From positions 59,662,736 to 59,726,735 of the forward strand of contig OX578137.1 in NCBI GenBank assembly GCA_951213105.1: a stretch of 64,000 nt of DNA, given 5' to 3'. Each line of letters opens with the position of its first letter. Positions within the stretch are counted from its first letter, which is position 1. The translations under genes and the position numbers were made by a program. Shown here piece after piece: positions 10,397 through 21,904 of the stretch. The notes beneath the pieces are model-generated. The model worked only from the letters and a program-made list of their open reading frames with translations, was not told the DNA's origin and did not search any database. Source of the stretch: Amaurobius ferox. Taxonomy: Eukaryota > Arthropoda > Arachnida > Araneae > Amaurobiidae.

Positions 10397-11067
10397 ATGG
10401 CGTAAAGAGTTGACTGATCAAGCAGACAGCTATATAAAAAAGTACTTTTAAGTGAACAAGGCTACAGTTATGAAGAAATTAGAGGAAATACTGAAGAAAA
10501 TTTAACCAAAGGTGGCATTTCTAAGTTTTTGAAGAGGTACAAGGAGACTCAGTCACTAAAAGCCAGACTGGTGAAGCCAGGAAAAGGTGCACAACAGCAA
10601 GTGATCATATAAAAATTAAGAGACTGTGCCTAGGTGACAGAAAAAGCAATACTAGTATACTAGGTGAATACTAGTATACTAGGTGTATAATAGGTGAAAT
10701 GGCGGAATGCAATGTGAAGTGAAGTGCAAAGACTGTTCGGCGCAGATTGCATGAATTTAGTCTAAATGCTAGAATTCCACGAAAAAGCCATTTTTATCTC
10801 ACAAACAAAGGTTGAAAAGATTAAACTGGGCTAAAACCCATGTTAACTGGACAACGGAACAATGGGATAGTGTAATTTTGAATGATAAGACCAAAAGCTC
10901 CCTGTTTTGTAGTGACGGTGTAAAATACGTAAGGAGAAGAATCAGAGAAGATTTGAATCCTGATTGCATTACACCTACCGTGAAACACACAGTTAGTGTT
11001 ATGATCTGGATTGTATGACATCAAGAGGTGTGGGCAGAATTTGCGTGATCAATGGAATATAAATGCC
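10397..11067 (+). pseudogene. Tc1-type transposase, N-terminal part, broken
   Basis: Around 10397-10560 the frames contain KELTDQ... and LSEQGYSYEEIRGN, which look like the paired-like helix-turn-helix DNA-binding region of Tc1 transposases. The catalytic half begins at 10812-11018 (MKRLNWAKTHVNWTTEQWDS, then VILNDKTKSSLF). The ND of that block stands where the first catalytic aspartate of the DDE triad is normally found (WxxVxxSDE in relatives). Stops and frame changes occur at about 10402, 10447, 10611 and 11017. The reading is cut at 11067 by the hAT element and resumes at 12487. Such enzymes cut and rejoin transposon ends at TA sites. Confidence 0.85.
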
Positions 11068-12486
11068 CATAGGCGCCGACTGCAGGTGTGCTCGGGTGCT
11101 CCAGCACCCCGCTAAATTTTATCATTAACCAATTTTGTTATGTGCAATAACATACGTTCTAGCTCGCTTTGGTCTGGATATCAAAAATTGCCGTGGCCAA
11201 TGTTATGATGGAGCTGCTAATGCCAGCAGCCATCTTTCAAGACTGCAATCAAGGATTTTGTCGATTTAGTCCATTGATTTCCTTGAAGGAATGTTAGGGC
11301 AAGGAAGTTAGTGAAGCAGGAGCAAAAGCTAACGATTTTCTTAAAAAAAACCAAGAATTCGAATTTTTCTTTGACAAAAATTGTTATTTACGTCTTTCAA
11401 AGAGTGGAGACATTAAATATTGCTATCTAGAAAACATCCTTGAACTTTCAATATGCAAATAATTACATCAAACGTGTAGTAAAGCCTATTCAGACTCAGA
11501 GAGAAGGAAATAATTTTGAGGATTTATGGGAAGAAGTAATAAAAAAAAGGTGTAGAATTGGATTTAGAAGATCCTGTCTTTCCACGGATTAGAAAAATTG
11601 CAAGAAAATTTGACGAGGGAAGTGATCCTCATCAATTTCAGTCACCTAAAGAAAGATATCGTCAAATTTGCTTTCAATTAGTGGGCAATGTCATAAGTTC
11701 CTTAAAAACAAGATTTAAGAAAAAGACGATGGAACATCTTTCCATGATTGAAAACTTTGCCCTCAATAAAATTAAAAGTGAAGAACAAATAATATCTTTT
11801 TACGGTTCGGATTTTGATGGCAAAAGGTTGTCGCTTCACCGGGATATGTTTTGGGATACAGTTAAGGCGAATTCAGCAGAAATTAACAGTATATCTGATA
11901 TAGTTGAATTTTTTAATATAGAAAAGAAAACAGTTTTCTCCACTCGCTTATACCAGAGTTCTGTAAATTAATAAATCGAATATTAACAGTTCCGGTTACA
12001 TCCTATACAGCTAAAAGATCTTTTTCTACTCGCCGACGACTCAAGGCTTACTTGAGATCTACAATGAAGCAGCAGAGACTAAATAGCGTGGCTATTCTCC
12101 ATGTTCATATGGAGATAACTGCCAAATTGAACATGGATTTAATGGCAGACGAGTTCATAAAGAAAGCACAAACCCGATTACATTCCATACATTTTGTATA
12201 AGTAATAACAGAAATTACTAGCAAATGAGAGTCCAAGTACTTTTATCATTTATGTTATTAAGTTTTTTAAGGCCATTTGCCCCCCATCCTGGATTTCGAT
12301 CTGGAGACGCCCATGATAGGGATATAAGTTCTACATGGGTTTATGTTTCATCTTGGTCAATTTTGCAAACCTTGTAGAACTTCAATAAATCCATGATAAG
12401 CTACCATTTTTCCGAATGATTAGAAAATTTTAAAGACATTTTAATTTTTGGGCACCCCTCGAAATTTTTGAAAGTCGGCGCCTGTG
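11068..12486 (+). mobile_element. hAT element inserted in the Tc1 transposon
   Basis: Terminal inverted repeats CATAGGCGCCGACT (11068-11081) and CACAGGCGCCGACT (complement, 12473-12486) are flanked by an exact 8-bp duplication TAAATGCC at 11060-11067 and 12487-12494. An 8-bp duplication is the hallmark of hAT insertion. At 1419 bp it is shorter than a complete hAT element, and only the C-terminal two thirds of a transposase is present, so it is an internally deleted or 5'-deleted copy. Confidence 0.92.
11158..12201 (+). pseudogene. hAT transposase remnant, ZMYM1-like type
   Basis: The stretch at 11160-11260 reads ...NCRGQCYDGAANASSHLSRL..., the RGQxYDGAxNMSG motif of hAT transposases related to zinc-finger MYM-type protein 1. 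The open frame 11558-11971 (137 codons; DPVFPRIRKIARKFDEG near its start, then SPKERYRQI) belongs to the same protein. After a frame shift near 11945 the C-terminal dimerisation region follows (TAKRSFSTRRRLKAYLRSTM, QQRLNSVAIL) and stops at 12201. In relatives this region reads SERSFSALRRIKTYLRSTM. Stops near 11263, and frame shifts before 11558 and near 11945, make it a pseudogene. The N-terminal BED/TTF-type zinc-finger region is absent. Confidence 0.88.
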
Positions 12487-12838
12487 TAAATGCCCAAAGA
12501 TACCTAAATGAAATACTTGAGACCAAACTGCAGCCTTCTGCACTTGATCTTTTCCAAGATAATGAAACATTTATATTTCAACAGGATTCAGCTCCATGTC
12601 ATGTTGCTCGTATGTGCAAAAGGTGGTTTTACGATCATCATATTCAATTGCTGGAATGGCCTGGGAAAGCCCATACTCTACCCCATCGAAAATATATGGA
12701 GCCGACAAAAGAAACTTGTTAGTCAGAAGTAACCCAGTAGTAGAACCCAATTAACAGAAGCAATAATTCGATCTTGGTTTCACATTATAACAGCTGCAGA
12801 ACTAAAAATCTTTTTTGCACTCAATAAAAAAGCGCTGT
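12487..12838 (+). pseudogene. Tc1-type transposase, C-terminal part, broken
   Basis: This continues the transposase split by the hAT element. It reads NAQRYLNEILETKLQPSA, then IFQQDSAPCHVA, whose D is the second catalytic aspartate, and LLEWPG. In the +1 frame YPIENIW carries the catalytic glutamate. The D and E codons lie 103 bases apart (12585 and 12688). That fits a DD34E spacing with a 2-base loss, which also explains the frame change between the two motifs. Confidence 0.88.
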
Positions 12839-13118
12839 AAGGCCGTAATTATGTCTAAAGGTTACCCAACTAAGTATTAACGGGCATGGTGAGAATTTTT
12901 GTATATTTCATTTTTTATATGTATTTTACTTTTCCTCTTTATAAATGCTGTTCTATTAAAAAATAATTTATAAATGTTATTGCATTACAATCTCGATTAA
13001 ATAAACTTTCCATTGATATAAAATTTTATAGTATTGATACAAAAATGTGATGTTATGAGCCATCAATCCTCAAAAATAAAATTTTTCCAAAAGGTTTCCA
13101 CAATTTTTGTCACTACTG

Positions 13119-15118
13119 TCAGTATATACAGTCTGTCGCCTACTATTCCGAAGCCCCTACTTGGCCTAGAAGCTCGCGGCTGTTTTTTATTGTAGTTAAC
13201 GATCCGGGCACGTGCTCAAAACTGTCGAAAATTTGAAAAGTTCATTAACTTTTTAAATATTTTTTAAAAATTTCTTTTTTAGGGGTTAGCTAAAAATCGA
13301 TCTTTTAATTCAAAAATCAAGTTATGCTTTCAATTTTTTCTTAAATCGGAGCCAGATAAATTTCCCTCGGACTCTATAAGCCCAGTTTTCCAAAAAGTCG
13401 ATAGATTTTTTACTATAGATTTTCAATTACAAAAAACTACTTAAAAATGCCAAAAATGTGACCCCTTTTTAATTAATTTCTGCTCCTTCAAATTTCATTT
13501 AAGATCTCTCTCGATAGTTTTGTTTAACTGAAGTCAAATATATTGTAAGTCCATTTCCAAAAAGACTTTCTCAAAAATGCAATATTCTCTTATACTGATT
13601 TTTAAAAACGAATAATGGAATATTTCGAATCATCCAAGAATTCTTCGTGTTGTTCATATTCAACTTATTGCTATTCCTAAACTTCTCGGGATACAAGATT
13701 TCAAATTCTGTCACAAGCAACTAACAATCCTTATCTTTCTAAATAAGCAATCTATGCTTTTATTTGATCATTTTTTATACTTTAAATACTTCGTAGCCTC
13801 AATTTTCTGACTGTCTTCCTGGTCCTTCGCTTGATTCGGGAAGAAATTCTTATAGCTTGAGGCTTGAGTTTGAGTCGTTCGCATTGAGTGCGGGATGAAG
13901 TAGGAATTTAATTCCACGAGTATTACGAGAATTTTTGTTTCTCCGTAGGGCATTTCTATCTTTCGGGTTTCGGCAATATTCACTCTTATCTTTACTCTTA
14001 AGAGAGAGGGCGATAGGGAAAAAGCCCTCAGTTTTTACTGTTATTTTGACTTTCAGGGAAAGGACAGCTTTATACACCCGCAGAACTTGTCAAAATCTGA
14101 TTGCTATAAAAGTGGTTGTTATATTTGATCACGAGACCGCTAGTATCACTTAAAAGAGGGCATTTCTAATGTATTCAGTAAATCGATGGTATATGGCAAC
14201 CCTCAAATTATTAAAAATTTCCCTGTTTCTTGCTACCCAACGATTTATCATTGCTACAAATTTAAAGTTTCTCTCATCGGTAAGTGCGTTTTACAAATAA
14301 GCACACATTTCAAATGTTTTCATGTAGATCGTCGATTCAAATGAATATTTTTAAAATTTTTCATTTTTCCTTATTTATTTTTTACGATTGATGAGTGCAC
14401 CAAATTTTATGTCTCGTCAACACAAGAAGTTTCTATAAGGGCGTGAGAAACTTGGGAATTGGTATTTATTTGCTTCAATTAAAAAGCACAGAAACACGTA
14501 GCAGAACCCAATTAAACTGACCTCGAAGTAAAAATTACAGTAAACACAAAATCATATAAAGCCACCAAAATTATGAAAATCAGCCGAGGGTAGTCCTCAG
14601 TCTTAATATACACTCAGTTTTAAAATTTACGTAAGACATAAAAATTATATCATAAGAGCAATTATTAAATAGCTTACAAAATTTGTTGACAGCAAAATTA
14701 CTAATAACTTTCAGTCTGCAGAAATATTCACTAAATACCTGAGGTCTGACTCGTAAATTAAAGATAACAGGAGCATTAATAAGAAAGACATTTAGGATCT
14801 GAGGACAATAAGATTATTTAGAAATTTGTGACAAAACATTAATTATATCTTCTACGTACATTTATATTGTCAACGCAGAACAAGTTTCTCAAGACCGTAT
14901 TAGAAATATCTTAATCACAATATCCATAAACAGAAAAAACTGTCTTAAAAAAAGATTGAACATATTCAGTAAGCCTATAATGAACAGTATACACTAAGAC
15001 TTAAATAACAGAAGCATATTCTAATTATTTCTTTTTTCTTTTTTTTAATTAATAATTTCAAAAAATAATTTATTATATATAGAGATTATTACCTTCATGT
15101 CAAAAACCGATTCCTTTC
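13119..15118. other. Long AT-rich spacer, no gene seen
   Basis: Several phrases of the kind ...AAAAATGCAATATTCTC... look like old repeat interior (13200-13640), but no end could be found. The overlapping frames at 13768-14153 on both strands lack recognisable domains. Nothing else can be supported. Confidence 0.4.
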
Positions 15119-15430
15119 GGCATTAATTCTTTCTTTATTTCGACCCAGACCTCTATACCTACCAAAAGGTGTAAGGTATATGTTTGAACGGCTGGGACAG
15201 TATCACCCAATTTAGACCGGAACCCAGTGGGGTGACATTCACATGGACCGTACTATCCTTCCCCTGCCACCAACCTCTCGGAAAAACTTTCAGGCTCACA
15301 TATTTAACATGCCCATAATCCGTGTAGGCGCAGAGATAGTTTGAGTAACGCCAGGAATCGAACTCGACTAATCCGAGTGCAATTCTCGTGCTTTAATTAC
15401 TGGGCTATCCCGCCCCTTTTGGCATTAATT
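15119..15430 (-). mobile_element. tRNA-derived SINE family 1, complete copy with target duplication
   Basis: The insert 15129-15420 is flanked by GGCATTAATT at 15119-15128 and 15421-15430. On the minus strand it begins GGGGCGGGATAGCCCAG, with an A-box-like TAGCCCAGTAATTAAAGCA (15389-15407) and a B-box-like GAGTTCGATTC (15355-15365). These are the two internal RNA polymerase III promoter blocks of a tRNA. The body ends with the TCTGGGTCG block at 15130-15145. Length is 292 bp. Confidence 0.88.
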
Positions 15431-15654
15431 ATATTTTTCATATGTTAGCCGCAATGGTTATATATTAAATTAGATCTATAGCCAATTTTAGGAACCACGT
15501 AGACTATACGTGACGCCTTTACTTTGCTTATTTGAGCTGTTAAAGGGAGAAGACGTTGCATATTCCACATGTAACCTCGATAAATTGCTAGTGGACCCAA
15601 CACAAATACAATCAACATATCTATGAACATATGAGCATATCCACCTTCAGCAAG
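15431..15654. other. Short spacer
   Basis: Nothing recognised. A 61-codon minus-strand frame (15445-15630) has no family resemblance. Confidence 0.4.
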
Positions 15655-16050
15655 AACAAATTACTCACAAAAAAAGCCATGAGCTAAAATAATGTTAAAG
15701 TCTTTTTCAAAGAAATAACTTTAAAAGTAAAACAATCAACAAGAAAATTCCAAGAAAGAAAAATTAATTGCTACATTCAGTCAAGGTGGGAACAAATGAA
15801 ATGGGATTTGTAAGAAGATATTCGGTTTTTCAAACTGAAAAATTCAATGATCAAAATAAGTGATGTAACTTTGTTTCAAAAATAAAGTGGGAAAATAAAG
15901 TTTGAGAAGTGGTTTAAAAAGATTTAGGTATAAAAAAGACATATCAGAAGTATGAAAAATGTTAAAAAGATAAAAATTGACAGAATGATAAAAAAAATTT
16001 TAAAAGTTTCATAAAAAAGGAACTAATTAAGAATTATCAAGAGTGGTTAT
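15655..16050 (+). repeat. Dispersed repeat pair, copy 1 (with 19560-19930)
   Basis: Shared phrases with 19600-19890 include CAAGAAAG, then GAGAAATGAATTGC / GAAAAATTAATTGC. Also shared are ATTCA(G/A)TCA(A/T)GG(T/C)(G)GGAACAAATG, GAAATGGGATTT / GGAATGGGATTT, and CTCAAAATAA / ATCAAAATAA. The copies have diverged strongly. Class and ends are unknown. Confidence 0.55.
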
Positions 16051-18083
16051 TTCTTTCATTTTGAATATTTCCATAATTAATAAGTATAAAATATCTCACG
16101 TTCTATAAGTAAACTAGAAATTAAGAAAAAACTTCGTTTTGAAAAAAGTTGTTTTGCTCAGAATGCGATTATTTGACATTACGAGGAAAATAACTCTAAA
16201 ACTTCTCAGTATTTATTCACAAAATTTTCAGAATATATAATGTATGTTAGTATCTATAGACTGAATCTAATTATTTTAATCTTTTCTTATTACAAAAGAA
16301 TTTTCATGATATTATTTTGTTAATATGTACTTTCTCTAAATACAAATTTGTTTCATTTCACAATAAGCAATTGAATTGCAATTACAAACAAAAAACTTCG
16401 TTTTGGATGCAAAAATTTCCGAGTGATGTTGCTCACAAGCTGCCATACAAATTTTTGCTCATCAATAAGCTCACAGTTTAAAACACTATAAAAAATATTT
16501 CTTTATATTATATTTTTTTAAAAAAACGTACATTGAAAGGAATTATAGATTTATCACTACAAAAAGAAACTGTGTATATCACTACAAAAGAAACTGTCTA
16601 TAATGAACTAGAAAATCTACCCATCGTTGCGCAGGAGCTAAAGTAGGAATAAATTTAATTTCTTAATCTAAAAATATAACAAAATAAATAAAAATTATTC
16701 ATATAAATAACAGTGAAAATGGCATGCAATCCGTGTACACCGGAGCAACGATACAACCACACCCAAAATCAAACATTATTCCCTTACCCTTACGAACATC
16801 GAAACCCATTTCAACCACTCATGAAAAAGTGAAAAGAACAAAATGGCTCCCATTCCTCTCGAACACACATTCCACAGAAACTCAGAAATGATCCCCCATT
16901 CTGTAGGCGTGGCTTAAACCAACTTATTGGGCATGCGCAGTCGATAAGTTGAAAAATCTGGACTTCAATCCGAGTAACGACCGCAAGGAAAACAATAAAA
17001 TAAAAAAATTTAATAGTTTGCTCGTTTAATAAATCCTCAAAACTAAAATTACTTATAAACTCGAAAAAAAAAATTGTTAGAATCCGAAGATAGATATGGA
17101 AATTTTTACAAAATAAAGCATAGAGGTTGTGTTATTCTTTGTTTTACGAATGCAACGAAGTATAACATAGCATAAAAAATGTAAATTTCGATATACATTT
17201 AAAGAAGTGAATAAATATGAAAGAATTAATCTACGGATTCGGTTTAAACACCGTTGGAAAGAACGTTCTTTGATATTTCCAGTGACGTCATGCTGGAAAC
17301 TCTGTAATAATATTTTGGTCGCTAAGGAGCCGATATGTGTGAAAATGCTAAAACATAAAATAACAAGAAAACGAATTAAGAATTTGTAAAGAGGCCTTCA
17401 AGGCGCATTAGTTCAGATACAGATACTACAGTGTTAAAAACCTCAAACCCGTATGTGTGGTAAATATTGCGCGGCATCAGGGACAAACAAACAAATGGAC
17501 AAATTTTTGCTTTTTTTTATCATATAGGTAGTGCATGAGATATAAATACAATTAATTTATTTCACTTTTTAATATTTTAAAAATCCTATGCCCCCTTAAG
17601 CAATGTAACTGATACTGATTATTACCAGATTGATTGTACTGAAGAACTGCTGAGGCAAGCTCTCTAAGAGCCTGAGCAGATATACCGCCGCTAGTAGTGT
17701 CGTATCTATTAACATGGGCCAATAATTTTTAAAATGCTCAAGCAAATATCTACCACTTTTCCATTTCTGACTTTGATATACATAAGAAATGTTTTCGCTA
17801 GTAAACCTATATGAGCACTTATTGTAACGGTTGTATAAAATTAAATAGTATACGAAATTTTATTAAAAAGTGAAACCCAATTGATAAAATTATTTAACGT
17901 ATTCAATACTTGACTTCCCCTATAAATGAACAAATTTTTAAATTTAGGAATAACTAAACGTGAGAGCTTTCTTATGACTCGCTCTGGATGAAAAAATCAA
18001 TGCTGTTTCAGATTAAATTAATTATATCAATGTTCATGGAAATTAATTGATTATTTGGAAATATCATGCTCCTAGTAAAAGTT
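16051..18083. other. AT-rich spacer, no gene seen
   Basis: The only composition change is at 16700-16985, with a run of short CA-rich words and a GGGCATGCGCAGTCG stretch at about 16929-16943 that resembles an NRF1-type site. With no gene beside it this is weak. The 60-codon frame at 17207-17389 is unsupported. Confidence 0.4.
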
Positions 18084-18790
18084 CTAATATCTCGAGAACA
18101 TCTTGTCATAATTCAAAAATAAATTCAAATCATTTATAGCTAAAAGTATTTGCAAAACATATACTCACTGATAATAATAGATATATAATTATTTTTAGTA
18201 TCGAAAAGGTGCAATATCTCGAAAATAGGCGCATGTTAGCTTCCTTTAATAGATGCCAGACACTTTTGAATGGAAAATTGCATACAAAATAGCTATTTCC
18301 GTAACATTTTTCAACTTCATTATCTTTCTATTGTGATCTTTGAATAAAATTTTCGAAATTTTTAATATTTCCCTTAGTCCGTTGATACTGAGAATTAAAC
18401 AGCCTTTAACGTTTACTAAAACAATCGTATCAAATTACCTTCAATCTCCTCAATTTGTTCCATAGATATTAGAAAGTTAATTTTCTAATATCTCAAAAAT
18501 GGATCATGAAAACAATACGATCAATTATAGAGAGACAATAGGATCAATTATAGTGAGTATATTTATTTCTTATGATGTTTCTTATTTTTTACACAAAATG
18601 TGCACTATCTCAAAAACGGCGTATTTCAGCTTCCTGTAAATGATGTCATTTGATTTTGAATGCAGATTTACATATGAAACAACTATTCTTGAAATAAAAT
18701 GTTTGAAACATTGAGAGCCTACTGCTCTGTTCAACCCAAAAACCAATTATCTGACTTTCGACCTCCTCAATTTATCCCAGATACATCATT
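18084..18790 (+). repeat. Two diverged tandem units of about 400 bp
   Basis: Unit starts are seen at 18084 (TTCTAATATCTCGAGAACAT) and 18483 (TTCTAATATCTCAAAAATGG). Matching interior blocks are ATCTCGAAAATAGGCGCATG / ATCTCAAAAACGGCGTATTT, then AGCTTCCTTTAATAGATG / AGCTTCCTGTAAATGATG and ACCTCCTCAATTT-type ends. Period is about 399 bp. Confidence 0.6.
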
Positions 18791-18924
18791 TCTACAGACG
18801 GACCACAAACATCACAGAAAACATGGTTGATGGATTTCATGGAATCTCAAAATGTGTAAATCAATCAAAATATGATTTGCTGAAGTAAAAAAGACTGCTT
18901 CAAATGAGAGTAAACGGGATGTTG

Positions 18925-19190
18925 TTGTTCCCATGTATGTAGATGATGTATGTAGTATGATGTAGTAGATGATGCATGTAGATGATGTATGTAGTAGATG
19001 ATGTATGATGTAGTAGATGATGTATGTAGTAGTTCCCGTGTATGTAGATGATGTATGTAGGTGATGTAGTATGATGTAGTAGATGATGTATGTAGATGAT
19101 GTATATAGTAGATGATGCATGATGTAGTAGATGATATATGATGTAGTAGATGATATATGTAGTACTTCCCGTGTATGTAGATGATGTATG
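18925..19190 (+). repeat. TGTAGATGATG-type minisatellite
   Basis: Nested short units of GTAGATGATGTAT, GTAGTATGATGTA and GTAGTAGATGATG repeat over about 265 bp, with a longer period marked by GTTCCCGTGTATGTAGATG. The 99- and 158-codon minus-strand frames (rich in HHLL/YIIY) are read-throughs of this repeat. Confidence 0.9.
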
Positions 19191-19254
19191 TTCCACCACA
19201 GTCTGAGTAGCTCGGTTGCTACAGTCTTGAAATCAAGAGAATTTACGATAGAAA

Positions 19255-19412
19255 TTCCATTTCTTGGAATCCATTCTTGAATTTCCATCTATTTCTTGAA
19301 CTTCCATCTATTTCTTGAGCATCTAACCGTTTCTTGAGCTTCCATTCATTTTTTGAGCTTCCATCCATTTCTTGAGCTTTCATCCATTTCTTGAGCTTCC
19401 ATCTCTTCCAAC
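19255..19412 (+). repeat. 21-bp minisatellite (TTTCTTGAGCTTCCATCCA)
   Basis: Seven to eight imperfect units of TTTCTTGA(G/A)CTTCCATC(C/T)A occur in tandem. Confidence 0.88.
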
Positions 19413-19559
19413 TACTTTAACTTCTTTCGGTCTCTACACTCATTAGAATTTGTGATCCTAAATGCCAAAATGTTTGATTTCCCGCCATTTCTTTTAAAAA
19501 GAACTATCATCAACTGACACAGCCATAATCACCAGATCTGTGAGAGAACATCTTCGGGG

Positions 19560-19930
19560 AGTACTAGTTTCGTAAAAAAAACAAGTTTGAAAGAAATAAA
19601 ACTTTTCCCAAAAAAATAACGACCTTAAAATTGCAACGATCGCCAAGAAAGTCAGACAAAGAGAAATGAATTGCGTTATTCAATCATGGCTGGAACAAAT
19701 GGAATGGGATTTAGGGGTAGTTATTTAGGTTCGCAACTTACAGATTCTAAAGCTCAAAATAAATAGTTTCTGAAATCAAGTGGAAAGTTAGGTTTAAGAA
19801 TTGAAAGGGTGTTTTTAAAATATCGATCGAATAAAATGCAATGTGAAAGTTGATAAAATGGGAGAAATAAAAAATTAAAATTTTTTAAAGAAAAAATATA
19901 TTAAAATAAAATTTTAAACACTTTGTAAAC
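19560..19930 (+). repeat. Dispersed repeat pair, copy 2 (with 15655-16050)
   Basis: Same order of blocks as copy 1: CCAAGAAAGTCAGACAAAG, TTCAATCATGGCTGGAAC, GGAATGGGATTTAGGG, then the AAAATAAA and GTGGAAAGTTAGGTTTAAG segments. Confidence 0.55.
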
Positions 19931-19939
19931 TATTAGACC

Positions 19940-20040
19940 TCATTTTGAGCTTGAACTGGTGCTCAGATAAAACCAGGGATGAATCCCGGGCTCTTAGGAC
20001 TTTGCCCATGTATGTTACTAGCTACGCTACTCTATCCATG
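19940..20040 (-). mobile_element. SINE-like tRNA-derived head, family 3, copy 1
   Basis: On the minus strand it reads ACATGGATAGAGTAGCGTAG and later GGGATTCATCCCTGG, which resemble a weak A box and a B box. The copy at 20330-20455 matches it over CTCAGAT, TTACTAG and CATGTAAA-type blocks. The family assignment is tentative. Confidence 0.5.
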
Positions 20041-20285
20041 TAAAAAATCCCCTTATATTTATTCCCCTTAAAATCCCCTTATATTCATTCCCCTTAAAAT
20101 CCCCTCATATTCATTCCCTTTAAAAAAAACTTATATTCATTCCCCTTAAAATACCCTTATATTCATTCCCCTTAAAATACCCTTATATTCATTCCCCTTA
20201 AAATACCCTTATATTCATTCCCTTTAAAATCCCCAATTATTCATTCCCCTTAAAATACCCAATTATTCTCCCTTATATTATCCTT
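20041..20285 (+). repeat. 25-bp minisatellite (CCTTATATTCATTCCCCTTAAAAT)
   Basis: About nine to ten tandem units of CCCCTTATATTCATTCCCCT / TAAAAT differ by small substitutions (CCCTTATA, CCAATTATT). The array starts right at the end of one SINE-like copy and stops just before the second. Confidence 0.9.
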
Positions 20286-20329
20286 AAAAAAGAGCCAAGG
20301 GATTGTTCCAAACCCTTCCGGTCACTACC

Positions 20330-20460
20330 ACACTGTTTTAGCTGGGATGCAAACTGTACAAAAATATATAACTCAGATGGAACAGGGGAGTCGATGACTG
20401 ACCTCTTAGATGGCGCCCAAGCATGCTACTAGTTACACCATTCCAGCGATGTAAAGAAAT
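20330..20460 (-). mobile_element. SINE-like tRNA-derived head, family 3, copy 2
   Basis: On the minus strand it reads TTACATCGCTGGAATGGTG, TAACTAGTAGCATGCTTGGG, then GACCTC...TCATCGACTCCCCTG. This is the same order as copy 1 at 19940-20040. The two copies bracket the 25-bp array. Confidence 0.5.
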
Positions 20461-20736
20461 GTCTTATACTTTTAAATTTTAATTGATTCAATCATATTTC
20501 CGCAAACTGGATAAAAATGTTTAATTATGATCAATGAAGTTCAGCAATGATTTAATAATTAATAACTTACAATATATACTTTATACCAATGTTTATGAAA
20601 CAATATAGCTCTCATATTGTTGACATAGAATTCGGAAGGAAACAGTTAAACATTTGTTTTACGTATCAAACTCGGGAGATAGGAAGTTTCTGCAACGTTC
20701 CAGAATTTAGTTAGCATAATAGGCAGCAACGTATTA
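20461..20736. other. Short AT-rich spacer
   Basis: Nothing recognised between the SINE-like copy and HINE copy A2. Confidence 0.4.
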
Positions 20737-21705
20737 ATTTCCTTATATACATATAATGTGTAAGGAAAGTATTGTGACGGGGTCGAAATTCGAATTCGAG
20801 TTTTCGACAATGTCTTTTTGAGACAATGTCTGTGTGTGGGGAGGTGGGTGAAAGTATGTGTGTGTGTCAGTGAGTCTGTGGAGACGATAACTGACGAACG
20901 AATAGAGCGATTCAAACAAAATTTGGTACAAAAATTACAATCCATGAATACTGGAAGCCTATTGTTTTTATACGCAATCGGATGTTCAGAACCCCTTAAA
21001 TTTTCGAGTGAAATTCTGAAAAAATCACAAAAAAATTAAAACATTTAATAAAGTTACGTAAATAGTCATTTCTTATGTAATTTTTCATTAAAAAACGATT
21101 GACATAAACTTTAGAACGCTAGCATGAACCGTTCTTGAAATAGTGCACATTTTTCAAATTACTTTATCAAAACATTTCATAAATTAAAAAAATATTAACT
21201 GTTGAGAAACATGTTCACTTTTCATATGTAATATCATGCGATAAATTTGGTGGCATCACTCTCGTGGATCTAGCTCGTTCCATTCATGAATACAGATACT
21301 TTGAGTAATACTTTTATATTTGAACGCCAATAGTCATTTTTCTGCTATAAGAATAACTTATTTTTCCGTCCATAACGCTTGGCGAGATTTTAGCGACAAA
21401 TTTGGCGGAATGTCGTCAACTTGGCGAATTTTTTAAATATTGCCAAATTAAAGAAAATCTCTCCAAATGGATAAAAATGACGCTAAATCAATGAAAATGC
21501 CGACTAACTGACGAAAATTCAATGTCTTGGAAAGAATATAAATATCTGCTATAAGAATACTCTATTTCATTTTACTGTAAAAGTAGTAATTTCATTGCAT
21601 TATATAAGGAAAGTCATATGCTGCCCACATCAGATTTTTTTTTTACTGTAACAGTAGTAAATTCATTGCATTATATAAGAAAAGTCATGTGCTGCCCACG
21701 TCAGA
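20737..21705 (-). mobile_element. HINE-like element, subfamily A, copy A2, with doubled 5' end
   Basis: Same layout as A1: hairpin end at about 20740-20772, a TG-type run (20827-20870, much interrupted), a TTGGCGA-rich stretch (21380-21440), and a 5' end at 21634. The last 71 bp of the 5' side are then repeated (21635-21705), so two complete 5' termini stand in tandem, both reading TCTGA(T/C)GTGGGCAGCACATG-type sequence on the minus strand. Confidence 0.75.
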
Positions 21706-21904
21706 TTTTTTTCAGTCGTAAAGGCACTAAGAAGTTTTCCGTTGAGGAATCCGTATATGGAACTTTATATAAAATATTTCAAGGACTATTTCCAAAGACC
21801 TCAGTGATCGAGTCTAACCAGCGTATCACTAAATTCAGTTCTTGATTAGAAAGGATGGAGAAAATTGGGACCAGTATTAGACAGAGAATTTAAACAAGTT
21901 CAAA
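21706..21904. other. Short spacer
   Basis: Nothing recognised; the 75-codon frame 21618-21845 begins in the A2 end. Confidence 0.4.

Larger units (their letters stand above)
10028..13118 (+). mobile_element. Tc1-type DNA transposon, decayed, split by a hAT insertion
   Basis: Terminal inverted repeats of about 85-90 bp start CAGTAGTGGCCAAAATTGTG at 10028; the complementary end closes at 13118 (...AATTTTTGTCACTACTG). A TA lies directly before the left end; the right flank is TC, so one base of the TA duplication has probably changed. Removing the hAT insert and one 8-bp duplication leaves 1664 bp, the usual size of a Tc1 element. The transposase (next entries) is broken by stops and frame shifts, so the element cannot be autonomous now. 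Confidence 0.9.

Noticed and set aside
16929..16943. NRF1-type promoter site
   Set aside because: One GCATGCGCAG word without a nearby gene or CpG-rich context is expected by chance.
18812..19288. 158-codon minus-strand protein
   Set aside because: Its centre is a read-through of the TGTAGATGATG minisatellite.
18925..20285. CRISPR-like array
   Set aside because: The regular repeats are direct minisatellites without unique spacers of constant size, and the DNA is eukaryotic in character.
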